From contig JAHBBC010000001.1 of the NCBI GenBank assembly GCA_019915015.1, positions 1,240,001 through 1,304,000 on the forward strand: a stretch of 64,000 nt of DNA, given 5' to 3'. This DNA is from Auriscalpium vulgare (taxonomy: Eukaryota; Basidiomycota; Agaricomycetes; Russulales; Auriscalpiaceae). Below the pieces are notes generated by a model. It was not told the DNA's origin, ran no database searches, and was given only the letters and a program-made list of their open reading frames with translations. Positions 33,920 to 45,338 of this stretch are shown here, in pieces. Position numbers and translations under genes: made by a program. The number at the start of each line of letters is the position of its first letter. Position 1 is the first letter of the stretch.

Positions 33920-34130
33920 CCACGGAGCACAGCGACAGCTCCATACGATGGGAGAAAACCGGGTATATGCTGCTATTATGATAGGTTCTTTGTAATTGAG
34001 GTATCGATGAGAAACACTGGGGACAACGAAAGCATGCAACAAAGTAGGGGAACGTAAAGGTGAAAAGAATGTATGCGGAAGGGACACAAAGCGCCAAATT
34101 CCGATGCATGACCGACACGGAAGCCAGCGC

Positions 34131-35890
34131 TTACTGCTGGTTATTGATGTCAGGCGAGAAGCCAACCCTTGCTCCGTGGCTATAATCGTACGTAGAGTAC
34201 CCTTGCCATTCGAGTCAGCGGCAGACCGAGAGCAGTGGAACAACCACTCACATGACTTGAGGAACTCGTCGCCGACGATGGCCAAGTTCGCTGGCAGCTG
34301 GTTCCCGATGCCCAGGATACCGCCGACACAGTCGCTCGACCCCGCCTTCGTACGTCCGAGGTTGAAGTCGAATGGATGGATCTTGAAGCGGTGGCCCGCG
34401 AAGGAAAGCTCGATGACAGTCTGCTTCGCGCATGGGTACGTGTAGAAGCCCGAGCCGTACTGCGGCGCAGGCTTCGCACCGGGGATCGTGGCGTAGAATG
34501 CTTTGGCGAGTTCGTTGGGCAGGTAGATGAGCGTGGTGCCCGTGTCGATCGCCTGGAATACGAGCTGGCAGTGAGTGAGGAGCGCAGAAAAAAGGGGGAA
34601 ATGCGCACCGCGGTGACGTTGGCAGTGGTCTGACGACCGTTGGCGTACACAGCGTCCATGCCTACAGCCCAATACGTCTGCAGAGCAACCTCAGTACAAC
34701 TGCACACCACAGATGCGCACCCAAAACAGACTCACCCTTGACGTGACTGGCACCCACGTCACCGGGCCCGTTGTCTTGCTCGAATCAATGCACCCAAAGC
34801 ACACCTCCGAGCCCTCCGAGCGCTGGCGCGTGAGGTGCACCGAGAACATCGGCTGGTCGAGGCTGCGCTGCTTGATGAGGTTCTCGAAGAACGTCGGCTG
34901 GCGCGACGTCGCGATCGTGCCGAACGCCATGCCGATCAGCCCGTCGTTCGGGTCGTCCTGGAACTGCTCTGACTTCTGGTCCACCGCGCCGAACGCCTGC
35001 CGTGCGACCGTCATCCCCGCGATGGTGACGGTGTCGCGCGCGAGCTTGCCCGACACCTGCCCGGACCCCTAAAGACGCACAGTCAGTCTCAGTTCGGCGT
35101 TGCGGTCATTGAGAGGAGACTCACGTAGGTGACCTTGAAGGGCTCGGCCGAGGGCTGGTGCGTCGAGCTGTGCTCGGGGCAGAACTCGCGGGGACTGTTG
35201 GTGCAACCCACGGGCAGCCAGAGGTCAGCAGACCCCGTGTCGACGTCGACGGTCAGCGTCTGCTTCGGCGTGCCGACGTCGACGGCCCCGTAGTAGAGCA
35301 GGTCCAGCGTGCCCTGGATATAGTCGCGCAGTGGCTGCACACCCTTGCCCGACGGCCGCCCGCCGACGGCTGGCAGGAACGGCGGCGCGGTCGGTGGCGC
35401 TCGCGCGTCGCCGTCTGAATCGGAATCGCCGTCTGGAGTCCCGTCGTCGACGTCCGTCGAGGTGAGATTTCCGGCGGGCACGACATCGGAGGCAGCGAAC
35501 GCGCCGGCAGGGATGGTAGTATTGACAGTGCGCGTGTAGTTGTTTGCCATATCCAACGTGTCGTCCGGGTTGAGGTTCACGCCCTGAAGGTATTCACCAG
35601 CGAACTGGTACTTCGCGATGATGGCTTGGAGGTCGGGTTGCTAGACCGCGAAGGCAATGAATAACGCCACAGGATGGAAGATCGGGACTGGGACTTACGA
35701 CGATCGTGGGATCGAACAGGCTGTTCTCGTCGTCGCCCTGCACGGGCGGGCCTTGCACGAACGAGCGGCGGTTTCGGATCTGCATCGTGCGCGCGCGCCG
35801 GGGGCTGTCGGCGTCGCGCACTGGGGACGCAGCGGCGCCGAGGGCGATGGCACAGAGCGAGATAGGGACAAGAGAAAGCTGGGCAACCAT
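34131..35890 (-). CDS. Secreted A1-family (pepsin-like) aspartic protease
   Basis: Six exons (35699-35890, 35125-35640, 34736-35068, 34609-34677, 34252-34564, 34131-34201) give 497 residues. A signal peptide (MVAQLSLVPISLCAIALGAA) is followed by a propeptide-like segment. The first catalytic motif is VDVDTGSADLWLPVGC with Asp at about 198; the second is AIDTGTTLIYLP with Asp at about 377. Other A1 landmarks are DGLIGMAFGTIATS, FENLIKQRSL, CFGCIDSSK, GGILGIGNQ, NLAIVGDEFLKSWYSTYDYS and the C-terminal RVGFSPDINN. The first lobe is preceded by a long acidic Asp/Ser insert (about 100-150) that is unusual and might be removed with the propeptide. It probably acts outside the cell or in the vacuole; no C-terminal anchor is seen. 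Confidence 0.93.
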
Positions 35891-36913
35891 GACAGCGAGG
35901 ATAAGATCGGGGGAAAGTGCGAGGGATAGAGCAAGCTCTGCCGCAGTCGCGAAAATTCGTCAGAATTTATCGTCCACATCTTTGTTTCGCCTGACAGCCA
36001 GACGAAAGGTTCGGACTGGAGGGATCCAAGCTGGATATTGCATTGGCCTGCAAGTTGGATGCGTGCTGGCCACGTGAGATGAGAAATTTCCATCTCGACT
36101 GGATAGAGGCCACAAGGACGCTAAGAATAGGTCAACTCGAGATTCTAGGCGCAAGATAGTCCAAGGAGATGCTTGAGGAGGTAATGCCAATGTCGGCAGT
36201 ATAGATGACCGCCCGGCGCCGATATGGGCCAACTAGCTGGATTCCTATCCAGTCCGACACGCAGGGAGTGTCGGCATGATGGGACCGCTGTGAAATTTCC
36301 ACCTCAAGAAACTATATCCCGCGCGTGCGCAGAATATCCAGCGCTGTGTATTCAGGGTCGATCCGCAAGCGGTGCTGTTCTCCGACTCGGCGGCAGGCAG
36401 AGTCCATGCACAGGCCGGATGCAAACCACGGGGATATTACATGATTGGTGTGCAGGATTGAGAGGCAACGAAAATAAACGGCGCGAGAGCACTGGGACCA
36501 TCCGTTCGATCTAAGTTGGCAAAATATGGGGGCGACGGCAGTGTGGAGTGAGTGAGCTCGAGGAACAGTGCCGGCCAAAATCCACGAGATAGTGGCGTAG
36601 TGCCAGAGAGTACACATCATCAATCACGTAGCTCTCGGGCATGGGAGTTGCAGAGTCCAAACGGCCTGACTAGCGGAGCGTGAGGCAGATTGGGGACGTT
36701 GACAAGTGCAACTCAAACTCAACTGCTGGTGGTGGAGAAAGCGGCCCGGGCTCCAAGCCGTCGCGAGGTTGTCACCGCCGTCATCTCTTTCTCGCAGCAC
36801 TTCTACCTCGACAGGCATCACAAACGTCGCATCATTCAGCTGCTCCTTGACTAAGAGCGTCGGGACGACTAGTCAAATCCAATCAACATTTTGCGGGCGC
36901 TGTGGTCCAACAG
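35891..36913. other. 1-kb intergenic region
   Basis: The promoter of the protease lies next to 35890, and the F-box 3' UTR near 36913. Only short frames without motifs occur. Confidence 0.5.
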
Positions 36914-38011
36914 TCAGCATCGCGACGCATCAACGACAGAATCTAGACACACCCAAACGTAGGACGCATTCTCAAACATCTCAAACTCCACCCCTCGTTC
37001 ACGACATACTTCATTGAGCACGGTGAGCTGGTGTGGTGACGAGCGGCGCGTCACACTAACGTGCTGCAGTTCGGGCAGCGTGCGCAGTGCCGAAACGAAA
37101 GGCTCGATATCCTTGACACGCTCCGCCTCGGAGCTGATGCTGGTAAGGAGGTACCCAACATGGCGAAGGGTCTTCGGGAGTACGAGCGAATCGCTCTCTG
37201 GAAGGTCGTCGAATACCAAACTCTCGAGGCACGCAATGCACTCAAACACCTTAGCGGGTGGAAAGGGTCCGCATATCTTCAGCGTGTGAACACGTGACAA
37301 CATGTCTGTTCCAAGTAGGCGTCTGCGCAAGTAGCGGCCTCCCCATGTGCGGAACTTCAGTTCCACATCGCGGAGTGCGGGGAAGTCGGTGTCGAGCGGG
37401 ATATGCGGGATGCTGTCGTAATCGAGAGAAATGGCCTCCACGGAGGGCAGGACGCGAATCGGCCAGTCTTCACTCATCTGCGATCCCCACGTGGACATGT
37501 CCCAGTCTAGGATGCGCACACTTGGCCACATTTGTACAATGTTGTGAATGGTCTCCTTGTTGCCGCCAGCGTAGAGAACTACGGGGCGCAGACGGATGGC
37601 GCGCAGTCGAGCTCCGAGCGAAGGTTTCCACACGCGCTTGCTCAGGCTGAAGCCAAAGTGGACATTGATACGTTGGAGATTCGGGCACAGCTCGAGGAGC
37701 GTGAATTGAGGGTTGTCGAGATCCACGTCACTGATGTGGGATATCACGAGCTCGAAGGTAACTATGTGACGGGCGAGAGACGGTCGATCGTGCAGGGTGT
37801 GGAGCAGCAGGAGGGCGCAATTGGTGGCTTTGGTGAGTGAAGGTGGGGAGGGGAAGGGGCGGCGGTATAAGAATCGCTGAGCTGTGGATGTCCAGGCCTT
37901 GCAAACGAGAGCGCAGGCGCAAAGGGTAGGATAGTCGATTTCGGCATGCTGTCCCAGCCTATACACCCATGCAACGAACATCGTCTGGACATCCAAGGGC
38001 ACGCTTGCCAT
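36914..38011 (-). CDS. F-box-like protein, single exon
   Basis: An uninterrupted frame of 365 residues. The N-terminus, with EIDYPTLCACALVCKAWTST followed by AQRFLYRR, looks like an F-box motif, which would bind Skp1 in an SCF ubiquitin ligase. The rest has loose leucine-rich repeat-like strands (TLLELCPNLQRINVHFGF, FPALRDVELKFRTWG, CLESLVFDDLPESDSL, ALRTLPELQHVSVTRR), the usual substrate-recognition layout of the expanded agaricomycete F-box families. No transmembrane segment or signal peptide. The target is unknown. Confidence 0.8.
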   Translation of the reverse strand: MASVPLDVQTMFVAWVYRLGQHAEIDYPTLCACALVCKAWTSTAQRFLYRRPFPSPPSLTKATNCALLLLHTLHDRPSLARHIVTFELVISHISDVDLDNPQFTLLELCPNLQRINVHFGFSLSKRVWKPSLGARLRAIRLRPVVLYAGGNKETIHNIVQMWPSVRILDWDMSTWGSQMSEDWPIRVLPSVEAISLDYDSIPHIPLDTDFPALRDVELKFRTWGGRYLRRRLLGTDMLSRVHTLKICGPFPPAKVFECIACLESLVFDDLPESDSLVLPKTLRHVGYLLTSISSEAERVKDIEPFVSALRTLPELQHVSVTRRSSPHQLTVLNEVCRERGVEFEMFENASYVWVCLDSVVDASRC

Positions 38012-38894
38012 GGCGTCGATCGTGAGACCAGGCTCCCTTCCACCAAAATGAGCGGGTACGCAGATAGGAGTGCTATCAAGGACTTTCAGTTATCGTGATG
38101 AGCTTTGGAGGGCAGCAGTGGTAGACGCACCGAGGTGATGCAAAACAAGTTTCTTCCGCCCGGCTACTGTAGGCTCTAGTGCACCGCCAACAGCTTTAAA
38201 TTTCTGAAGGGATAGCTTGACGGCTACGATGCCAGCTTGACGGCTACGATGCGATTTCTGAAGGGGTAGCTTGACGGCTACGATGCCCAAGAGTTGGCTG
38301 GAGCAGATAAAATGCTAATAAGTTAGAGTGTCGGTCAAGTGTCGGTGAGGGTGAGATAGAGTGTAGACTTGGTGACGAGGAGGCCGCAGGGTCGGAATAC
38401 ACATAAAGACAACTTTCGGCGCCGTTGCGGAGCAAATACGGAGCCTAACCGTCGACACAATGCATGTATTGTTACTATGCAAGCGAGCGGTTTCTTTTGA
38501 ATGGCTGTAAGATCCGTAGTGCGGAGGACTAAGGTTACGCCAGCCTCAGCGCGACACATGCACAATAACAGTTCAGCTTCCTGGCATGTTCATTCCTTCA
38601 AGCTCCGTGGCATGGCAGCAAGATCGATGGAGAGGGCGGAGAAAGTCCTCGCTCAGATTGATGAGCACAGACGGGCACGGAAGGCGAAGGCGGACTACAA
38701 GGGGGTTCATCGGGCGCGGGTCGGGTGCGGCGGGTTTGTTCCTGATATACACGCCGCCGCCCTGGCGCTGCGAAGCTCGGCAGGCGCTTCGGCAGCTCCA
38801 TCGTCAGTGCGTCACTCCAACGTTCCAATACCGACCATATATATAACCCTGTCTTGACACCATGAATCCCAATCCACCTTTTCCCTGTCACCTA
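38012..38894. other. Intergenic region with a short tandem duplication
   Basis: Contains the tandem repeat at 38199-38287. Open frames at 38501-38857 are not supported as genes. The metallophosphatase promoter should lie near the right end. Confidence 0.45.
38199..38287. repeat. Tandem repeat of a GACGGCTACGATG unit
   Basis: The block TTTCTGAAGGG(A/G)TAGCTT followed by GACGGCTACGATG occurs twice, with an additional partial AGCTTGACGGCTACGATG copy between them, all in the same orientation. Confidence 0.75.
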
Positions 38895-40517
38895 CATGCA
38901 CCTGCTCAGCGATACGCTTCTGCTCTCTTTGGCTCTCGGGCTCGGGACTGGTGTCCAGCACGCCTTCTCGTCGCCCCTATTTCGTGAACAGCTTGGTCAG
39001 GATAGGATCCACCCTCGCTGCAACGTAGCTTCAACTTGCTGTCCTTTCTAGACCTCCCAGACCTCAGCCAATATGTTCCCCATGGCAGCCTGTCCGGCGA
39101 ACAGCTGCACCTGGGTGCGTTTCGCGTCTCATGCACCAGAAGTTTGCACACTGACCTGCCTCCTCAGGCGATTCAGCCAGCCGCGTTATCATCTTCGGAG
39201 ACATTCATGGAATGTACGACTCTCTGCAGTAAGTCTTCGGTCCCCATCATGCCCTCGGCGGTGCTCTGAGCTCGCCGTTCACAGACGACTTCTCCGTGAA
39301 GTGCACTACAACCCCACCAAGGACACCCTCCTACACGTCGGCGACATCTCGACGCGCGGTCCCCAGTACCACTCCGTCCTCACCTTCCTGAGCTCGCACA
39401 ACATTTCCGGTGTGCGGGGAAACAACGACCAGGCCGTTATTGAATGGCGCACGTGGATTGAGTGGCTTACGCGGCTGGAGAAGGGCGCGGGCCTTCGATG
39501 GCTGGAGAGCCTCGAGTCCCGCTGGGCGGCGGACAGGCAGAAGCCGGGGTTCGAGATGGAGGTGGAAGAGTGGACAGAAAGGCAGAAGCGCAAGTGCAAG
39601 AAGCAGCACCGGCGCTGGTGGAACACCATTCCGGAGGGCTGGCAGCTGTTCACGGACCAATACAATGTTGCTCGGTGAGTTCTCGCTCTTGTTCTCGCAG
39701 TGTATGCGTGGTTCTGACGAGGCATCAGAGCATTGGTGCCGAAACACTACGAGTACTTGCGATCGCTCCCCGTCGTCTTGCACCTCCCGTCTGAGCATAC
39801 ATTCATCGTGCACGGTGGGCTTCTGCCGTACGATCCGACTCGCCGCGAAACTTCACCGCGCCAGCCGCTCGCCCGCGTCCCTCACGGGTCCTCTATACCA
39901 GCATTGCGCAAATCCCAAGAGCGCGCCATTCTCCACGATATCAAGCATAATACCGATCCATGGGTCGTGATGAATATCCGCAGCGTCCTGAACAACAACA
40001 CCATTTCTCGGTTAGTCCAAAACCTTCGCGAGTCGGTTCGCGAGATTCATCATGGGGGTTTTAGGTCAAAAGAAGAGGGAACGCCATGGTCCAAAATTTG
40101 GAACAGGGCGATGGGGCGCTGCGGTGGGTATGGTGCCCATGATCTAAGCAGAGGTAGCGACCTTCCTTGCCTTCCGTCGACTGTCGTGTACGGGCACACG
40201 GCCTCTCGGGGGCTGGACATCAGCCGCTGGACCGTCGGTCTGGACACTGGCTGTGTAGGTGTCCTGTTCACTTCGAATCCCAGGCAGTAAACTGAGCATG
40301 TAAATCATAGGTGTACGGCCGCCAACTCACCGCTATGGTCATTCAGACTCCTCATGAACACAAAGCGTCGACTGCAGACGACGAGGACGAGGACTTCCCA
40401 GAGACACCGGCATCCATCCCTTTCGGTGACAGTGGACGAGCGCGGCTGGTCAGTGTACCGTGTCCTAGCCAGGAGGGTGAGGACTTCATGACGGCGCAAC
40501 GAGTTTTGACTATGTAA
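38895..40517 (+). CDS. PPN2: PPN2-like calcineurin-type metallophosphatase
   Basis: Yeast Ppn2 is a vacuolar Zn-dependent endopolyphosphatase of the PPP superfamily. Well-supported exons are up to 39114, 39168-39228, 39285-39674, 39729-40010, 40065-40254 and 40311-40517. Metal-binding motifs are all present: IIFGDIHGMYDSL, LLHVGDISTRGP, GVRGNNDQ, FIVHGGLLPYDP and VVYGHTASRGLDI, with TVGLDTGCVYGRQLTAMVI at the end of the fold. A Lys/Arg-rich insert between the GNND and HGG blocks is typical of fungal members. The 5' end is uncertain: the frame entering the exon that ends at 39114 has a stop at about 39006, so one or more small upstream exons are needed. The ATG at 38895 opens MHLLSDTLLLSLALGLGTG, a plausible membrane anchor or signal. 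Confidence 0.8.
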
Positions 40518-40722
40518 GCCTAAATATCATAGCCAAGGGAAGCATATAATCAGTAGGGCATCCAAATTGTAATACGTGTAGCACAATCATGTTCTCACCA
40601 TACTGTAACATACTTAGTACTGCTGTATTTTGAGGTCAATCATTCGAGGTTACTTGCCTCTGCCAAACATCGGCAAGCGTGATGATAGGATGCGCAAATT
40701 AGATATCGATATGATAATGGGT

Positions 40723-42612
40723 CTATGGATTTTGACTCGGAGGCGACGATGCTTCTCCCTCCCCGCCCTGCGACGCTCTCTCCCTCCGCTTCGGAACCCA
40801 ATCGGTGGTTCCCCCGCTGCCAATGAACATCTCCAACCTCCCCGTGACCTCGTATCCAAACTCCCGCATCTCCGCCAGTGCAACATGGTACCGCTCGTCG
40901 CGCTCGGCCACGCAGCGACGGATGATAGCCTCGTAGACGGCTTGCGGCGGGAGATAGCCCTCCGCCTTCATCTCCTCGAGGTAGAAGAACGCGTCCTCGT
41001 ACGTGCGGCCCGTGAGGCACAGCACGATGAGCCGCTCGTACGTCTGCGCGTCGGGCTTGATCTTCGCCTCCTTCATGTCCGCAATGAACCGGTCGCCAAG
41101 CTCGCGGTGGTTCGCCGCGATGCAGCCCGAGAGGAGCACGTTGTACGTCTCGATCGTCGGCGCGACCTGCAGCTCCGCGCAGAACTGGTAGATGCCCACG
41201 GCGCGCTGGAGGTCGCCTTGGAATATCGACGCCTGGATGACGACGTTGAGCGCGGTGATGTCAATCGCGTGGCCCTCTGCACGCAGCTCCTCCAGTGCAG
41301 TCCATGTCGTGTCCACCGCATCCGTGCTGTTCTGTATCGCCGTGAAAATGGGGTGCGCGGTCTCAGCGGTGGGCGAGGTGTTGGAGCTGCGCATCACGGA
41401 GAGCAAAGCGAGGGCCTCCTTAATGCGGTTTTCGCGACAGAGTGCCTCAATAACAGGTGCGAAGTGGTACTCCTGGATGCTCGCGCCGACGTCTTTAAGC
41501 TTTCGAATGATATCCGTGGCGAGATCCGGCAGGCCGAAGCGTCCGGCCGTGTGCAGGGCATTGAGGCAGACACCCTCGTCTGGCGACAATTTGAGCTCAC
41601 GTACCACCTTGTCCCATAGCCGAACGACGCCATCCACCTGATAGTGCAGCATTTAGTAGCGCACGCCAAGGTATAGACCCTGCGAACGCACATAGAACGT
41701 CTCAGAGGCGGCAATGAGGCATTTAACCCAGACATGAGAGTCCAGTCTTCGCACCGAGGTCGCTTCGTAATTCTCCGCGAGATCGATAGCAAGCCGCGGG
41801 TGACCCTTCACCACAGCTAGCATGACGATGTCTTCAGCCGTCTCGATGCGCGGCCCAATGCCTCGTCCTTCCATTTCAAAGAGGAGTTTCAAGGCCATTT
41901 CAAGGTTGGCGTCCATCTTGTATCTTCGGATGAGGAGCATGTACGTCTGGGCTTGAAGTTCGAGGCCTGCCTCCTCCATCGCGCGGACGACGCGCCAAGA
42001 GGCGGCTACGTCGCTTTTGTGAGCAGCCTGAGGGCGTTCTCATTGACCAAGGGCACAGAAAGAAGCAATAAGTGACTCACGGCAAGCAGAGAATGATAAC
42101 ACAAGATGTCCGGCGTGATGCCCACCGCCTTCATGTCGTCGAGGATTGCCCATGCCTCGTCTATTTTCCCAGCAATCCCGAACCCCTCCAGCACCGCGTG
42201 GTACGTGTGGATATCTGGCGCGAGACCGAGGGCCTTCATACGGGCGAGCTGCTCGATGATCTGATATGTCATGCCATTGTCGCCCATTTGGCTGAGCCGC
42301 ATATTGAAGCCAGCTGTGCGCGGCGAGTGGCCTTGCGTCGGACGAAATGCCCATGGGCGTTGCCGCGGGTCGTCGGGCATGCGCGCGGTCCGGGCATCTC
42401 TGATGCGGTAGTCTTTGGGGCCAGACGGCATCCTGGGTTGTGTGTTGCCAACGATGGTATGCTGTACATGGGCAAGCCTGGCGCCTGCTACAGATCCAGC
42501 CCAGTCCATCGCAATGAAAATACTGGAGGAACATACCCAGCGCTACCACGGTCGTCGGAATGGCCCGTTTTCGTGCCGCCGACGCGACATTTTTGGAGGA
42601 AGACGCGAGCAT
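40723..42612 (-). CDS. Mitochondrial pentatricopeptide-repeat (PPR) protein
   Basis: Four exons (42537-42612, 42081-42487, 41692-42027, 40723-41637) give 577 residues. The N-terminus MLASSSKNVASAARKRAIPT is basic and free of acidic residues, a good mitochondrial presequence. PPR-like helical hairpins follow: MKALGLAPDIHTYHAVLEGF, AWAILDDMKAVGITPDILCY, EEAGLELQAQTYMLLIRRYK, IYQFCAELQVAPTIETYNVL and MKEAKIKPDAQTYERLIVLC. Such proteins bind organellar RNA for processing, stability or translation; the specific target cannot be told from sequence. The gene is divergent from RAD21 (177 bp between starts) and convergent with the metallophosphatase. Confidence 0.85.
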
Positions 42613-42789
42613 TGGGTGCGGAGGACGGCGGCGCGTTGGCAGACGCGGGGACCGTGACACTGCCCATTGTGACAGCGTGTGACAAACGTGGGCGTCACGG
42701 TCACAGCTCTCTTGCCATGTCGAGTCGGAGGTTCGGAGACGAACCACCTCACTTGATCTCGTGCCACAACCGCGTTCAACGCGCCCCCC
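42613..42789. promoter_or_regulatory. Shared divergent promoter of the PPR gene and RAD21
   Basis: Only 177 bp separate the two start codons. The interval carries TGTGACAGCGTGTGACA and GTCACGGTCACAGC around 42668-42705, a cluster of TGTGAC/GTCAC motifs that could be a regulatory site; the assignment is inference. Confidence 0.55.
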
Positions 42790-45127
42790 ATGGTGAGCCC
42801 GTCTCCCGCGCCGACGTCCCCAGGCTCACTCGACCTCGACAGTTTTACTCAGAGGCTATCCTCTCGCGGCGTGGGCCCCTTGCAAAAGTATGGCTTGCTG
42901 CCCACATGGAGCGCAAGCTCTCCAAAGCACAGACACTCCAGACCGACATCGAGCAATCCGTCGGTGCGTGTCCTCTACCTCCATCACCCTGTCCTTGCTT
43001 ACCTTGCGACTGCAGACGCCATTATGGGTCAGGAGATTGAGGTCATGGCGCTACGACTCAGCGGCCAGTTGCTACTCGGTGTTGTTCGCATCTACAGCCG
43101 CAAGGCAAAGTACCTCTTGGATGACTGCAATGAGGCATTGCTCAAGATCAAAATGGTGCGCAAACAAATATCCCCTACGACGCGTGCTGACCTTATCTCG
43201 CAGGCGTTCCGCCCAGGCATCGTAGACATGACGGAAGACCAACTGGCAGTCAATCGCAACGCGATCACACTGCAGGCGGGCGGGCTGGATCTTGATGTCC
43301 TTCTTCCGGACATCAACTGGTGCGTCATCCTCTCGTCGAAGATGCGAACCACGTGCTGAACACCTTGCGCAGGGACATCGACTTCGAAGATCGCGTCGTC
43401 CAGCCTCAGGGGCATCACGTTGCCCGCCAGGCCGACATCACCCTAAACACCGCTGACGATCTCCAGTACGACCTGGAAGACCAGGCGTATGGGTTCGATC
43501 TTGGCCCGTCCGATGGCATCGGCTCGCAGGACTATGAGGTTGATCTTGGGCTGGATTTCGGCGACGCCCCTGCTTCCAGCGAACGGGCGCGCAGTGAGTT
43601 TGAAGACGATGATATGAGTGTTGGTGTTGGTCGGGACGCCGCGGCCATTCGCGACGTCCGTCAGTCACTCGGTCCGGATATCCTGGGCAGGGGAGGCGAC
43701 GACTTGGATGTCCTGTCCCACCGAAGCCGCGCACCGTCGGAGAACCCGTTTGCTGGTGACTTCGATTTCGGTGCTGACACGGGCATGGATATCGATCTCG
43801 GTCTCGACTTTGGCGATCGTCCGCCGCCCAGCGAGGGTGACAAGACTCCGGGTCAGACCCGGTCCCTATCGCGAGCCTGTGAGTACAGCATCTACGTTTG
43901 TGAACTTGAAGCTGACCGTGTTACCACAGCATCACCCCTCACACAACCGCCGGAGACGCCGCCAGCCCTACCTGACACTGCACCTGATGTCGCCGTTCCC
44001 GAGGGTCAGCCTGACGAGCCGACAGTTGAAGGCAAGAAGAAGCGGAAGGAGAGGAAGCAAATCATCGACGATGTCACAGAGCTTCAGAACGGTCGCGGAC
44101 GTGGTGGTCTCGGTCCTGCAACATCGGTCAACGTCTCGTCCATCCTCACCGAACACCACTATCTCCCGCGTTCTTCCCTCGTCATGCGCCTCCTCGAGAT
44201 CCGCGAGGATCCCGTCGCACATTTCCTCCCGACGAAGGTCACCCGAATGGCACGTACTTCTTTGCGGGCCCGCCAGGCATGGCGCCTGAGCTACAGGAGA
44301 TGTTCATGCGTCCTGTCCAAACACACGCCGCAGGCAAGCGTCGAGCGACATCTCCGGAGAAGCCGCCGAGCAAGCGAGCTCGTCTGGACCCAGCTGCGGA
44401 GCTCGAGGAAGAGGTTGAGCAGGGTCGCCGGGCGGTTAGTGTCGCACCCAGCGTCGCGTTGGGCAGCGAGGCTCTGGGACGCGCGAGCGTTGGCCCCGAG
44501 TTCGAAGGCGGTTTCGAGTTTGACAACGCCGGGACGGGCTTGGAGGACTTCCAAATGGACGTCGGCGATCTGCCTGCTGCGGACGTGGGCCTTGGGATGG
44601 AGCGAGCGCGGTCAGTGACTGGATCAGCGTTGTCCAGGCTGTCGACACCCGCAGTGGGTGAGGAGGCTGAGGGCGAGGAGACGTATGCAAACGCGGACAG
44701 CCCGATCGCCGTGTTCGATATGAAGGGCGCGAGCCAGGCCACCGAGACACCTGAGACGGCTGAGGTCTCCGACGGGAAAGGCTACAGCAAGAACACCATT
44801 CGGGCGCTCGGCATCATCCGTGGTGAATTGCAGCCAGTGGACGGCGAGGACGAGGAGAGGTTCCTCAGCTTCACGAAGATGTCGGCGAAGGTGAGCCGCT
44901 GCCTCGATTGTTCATTTTGACCGAGTTAACGCAAGTCCTGTCAGGCCTCTCGCCGCGCCGCATCTTCATTCTTCTTCGAGCTCCTTGTCCTGGGCACGCG
45001 CGACTGCGTCAAATTATCGCAATCTGCGCCATTCGAGAACATCGAGGTTCGCGCCAAAGACAAACTATGGGAACGCCAGCGCCACGGCTCGGTGGCAGCA
45101 TCTATTGCATCATCTATGGGATTGTGA
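42790..45127 (+). CDS. RAD21: Cohesin kleisin subunit Rad21/Scc1
   Basis: Rad21 bridges the Smc1-Smc3 heads to close the cohesin ring and is cut by separase at anaphase. Exon 1 is the ATG alone (42790-42792), followed by 42843-42963, 43016-43155, 43204-43319, 43373-43878, 43930-44237, 44297-44890 and 44945-45127, totalling 656 residues. The N-terminal kleisin domain reads FYSEAILSRRGPLAKVWLAA, HMERKLSKAQTLQTDIEQSV and IYSRKAKYLLDDCNEALLKI. The middle is acidic with RSEFEDDDMS-type stretches. The C-terminal winged helix ends with ASRRAASSFFFELLVLGTRD, then CVKLSQSAPFENIEV. The 44238-44296 interval is either a 59-nt GT-AG intron or coding sequence with one base missing; translated with one added base it gives VTPNGTYFFAGPPGMAPEL, which looks conserved. 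Other features fit Rad21 rather than meiotic Rec8. Confidence 0.88.
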
Positions 45128-45338
45128 TCTTGCTTTGAGTGATTTAGCTTTGTGTATATAACGCCCGAGGACGTCTTGTTTCAGTGCCTCCCTTCCATGC
45201 TCTCATGATTTGATTTGTAGCTGGCTTAGTTTTATTATATCTATACAGTAGCTAGTGAACCCATAGTAGTAGACCTGTAACGGAGGACACGCCGTCATGA
45301 ATCTTACGGATTGGAACATCCCACGATGCACCCTTGCG

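Noticed and set aside
38199..38287. CRISPR-like array
   Set aside because: Only two to three near-contiguous copies in a eukaryotic intergenic region, with no spacer regularity.
44238..44296. Treating RAD21 as a pseudogene
   Set aside because: An ordinary GT-AG intron can explain the frame change, and all other exons are intact.
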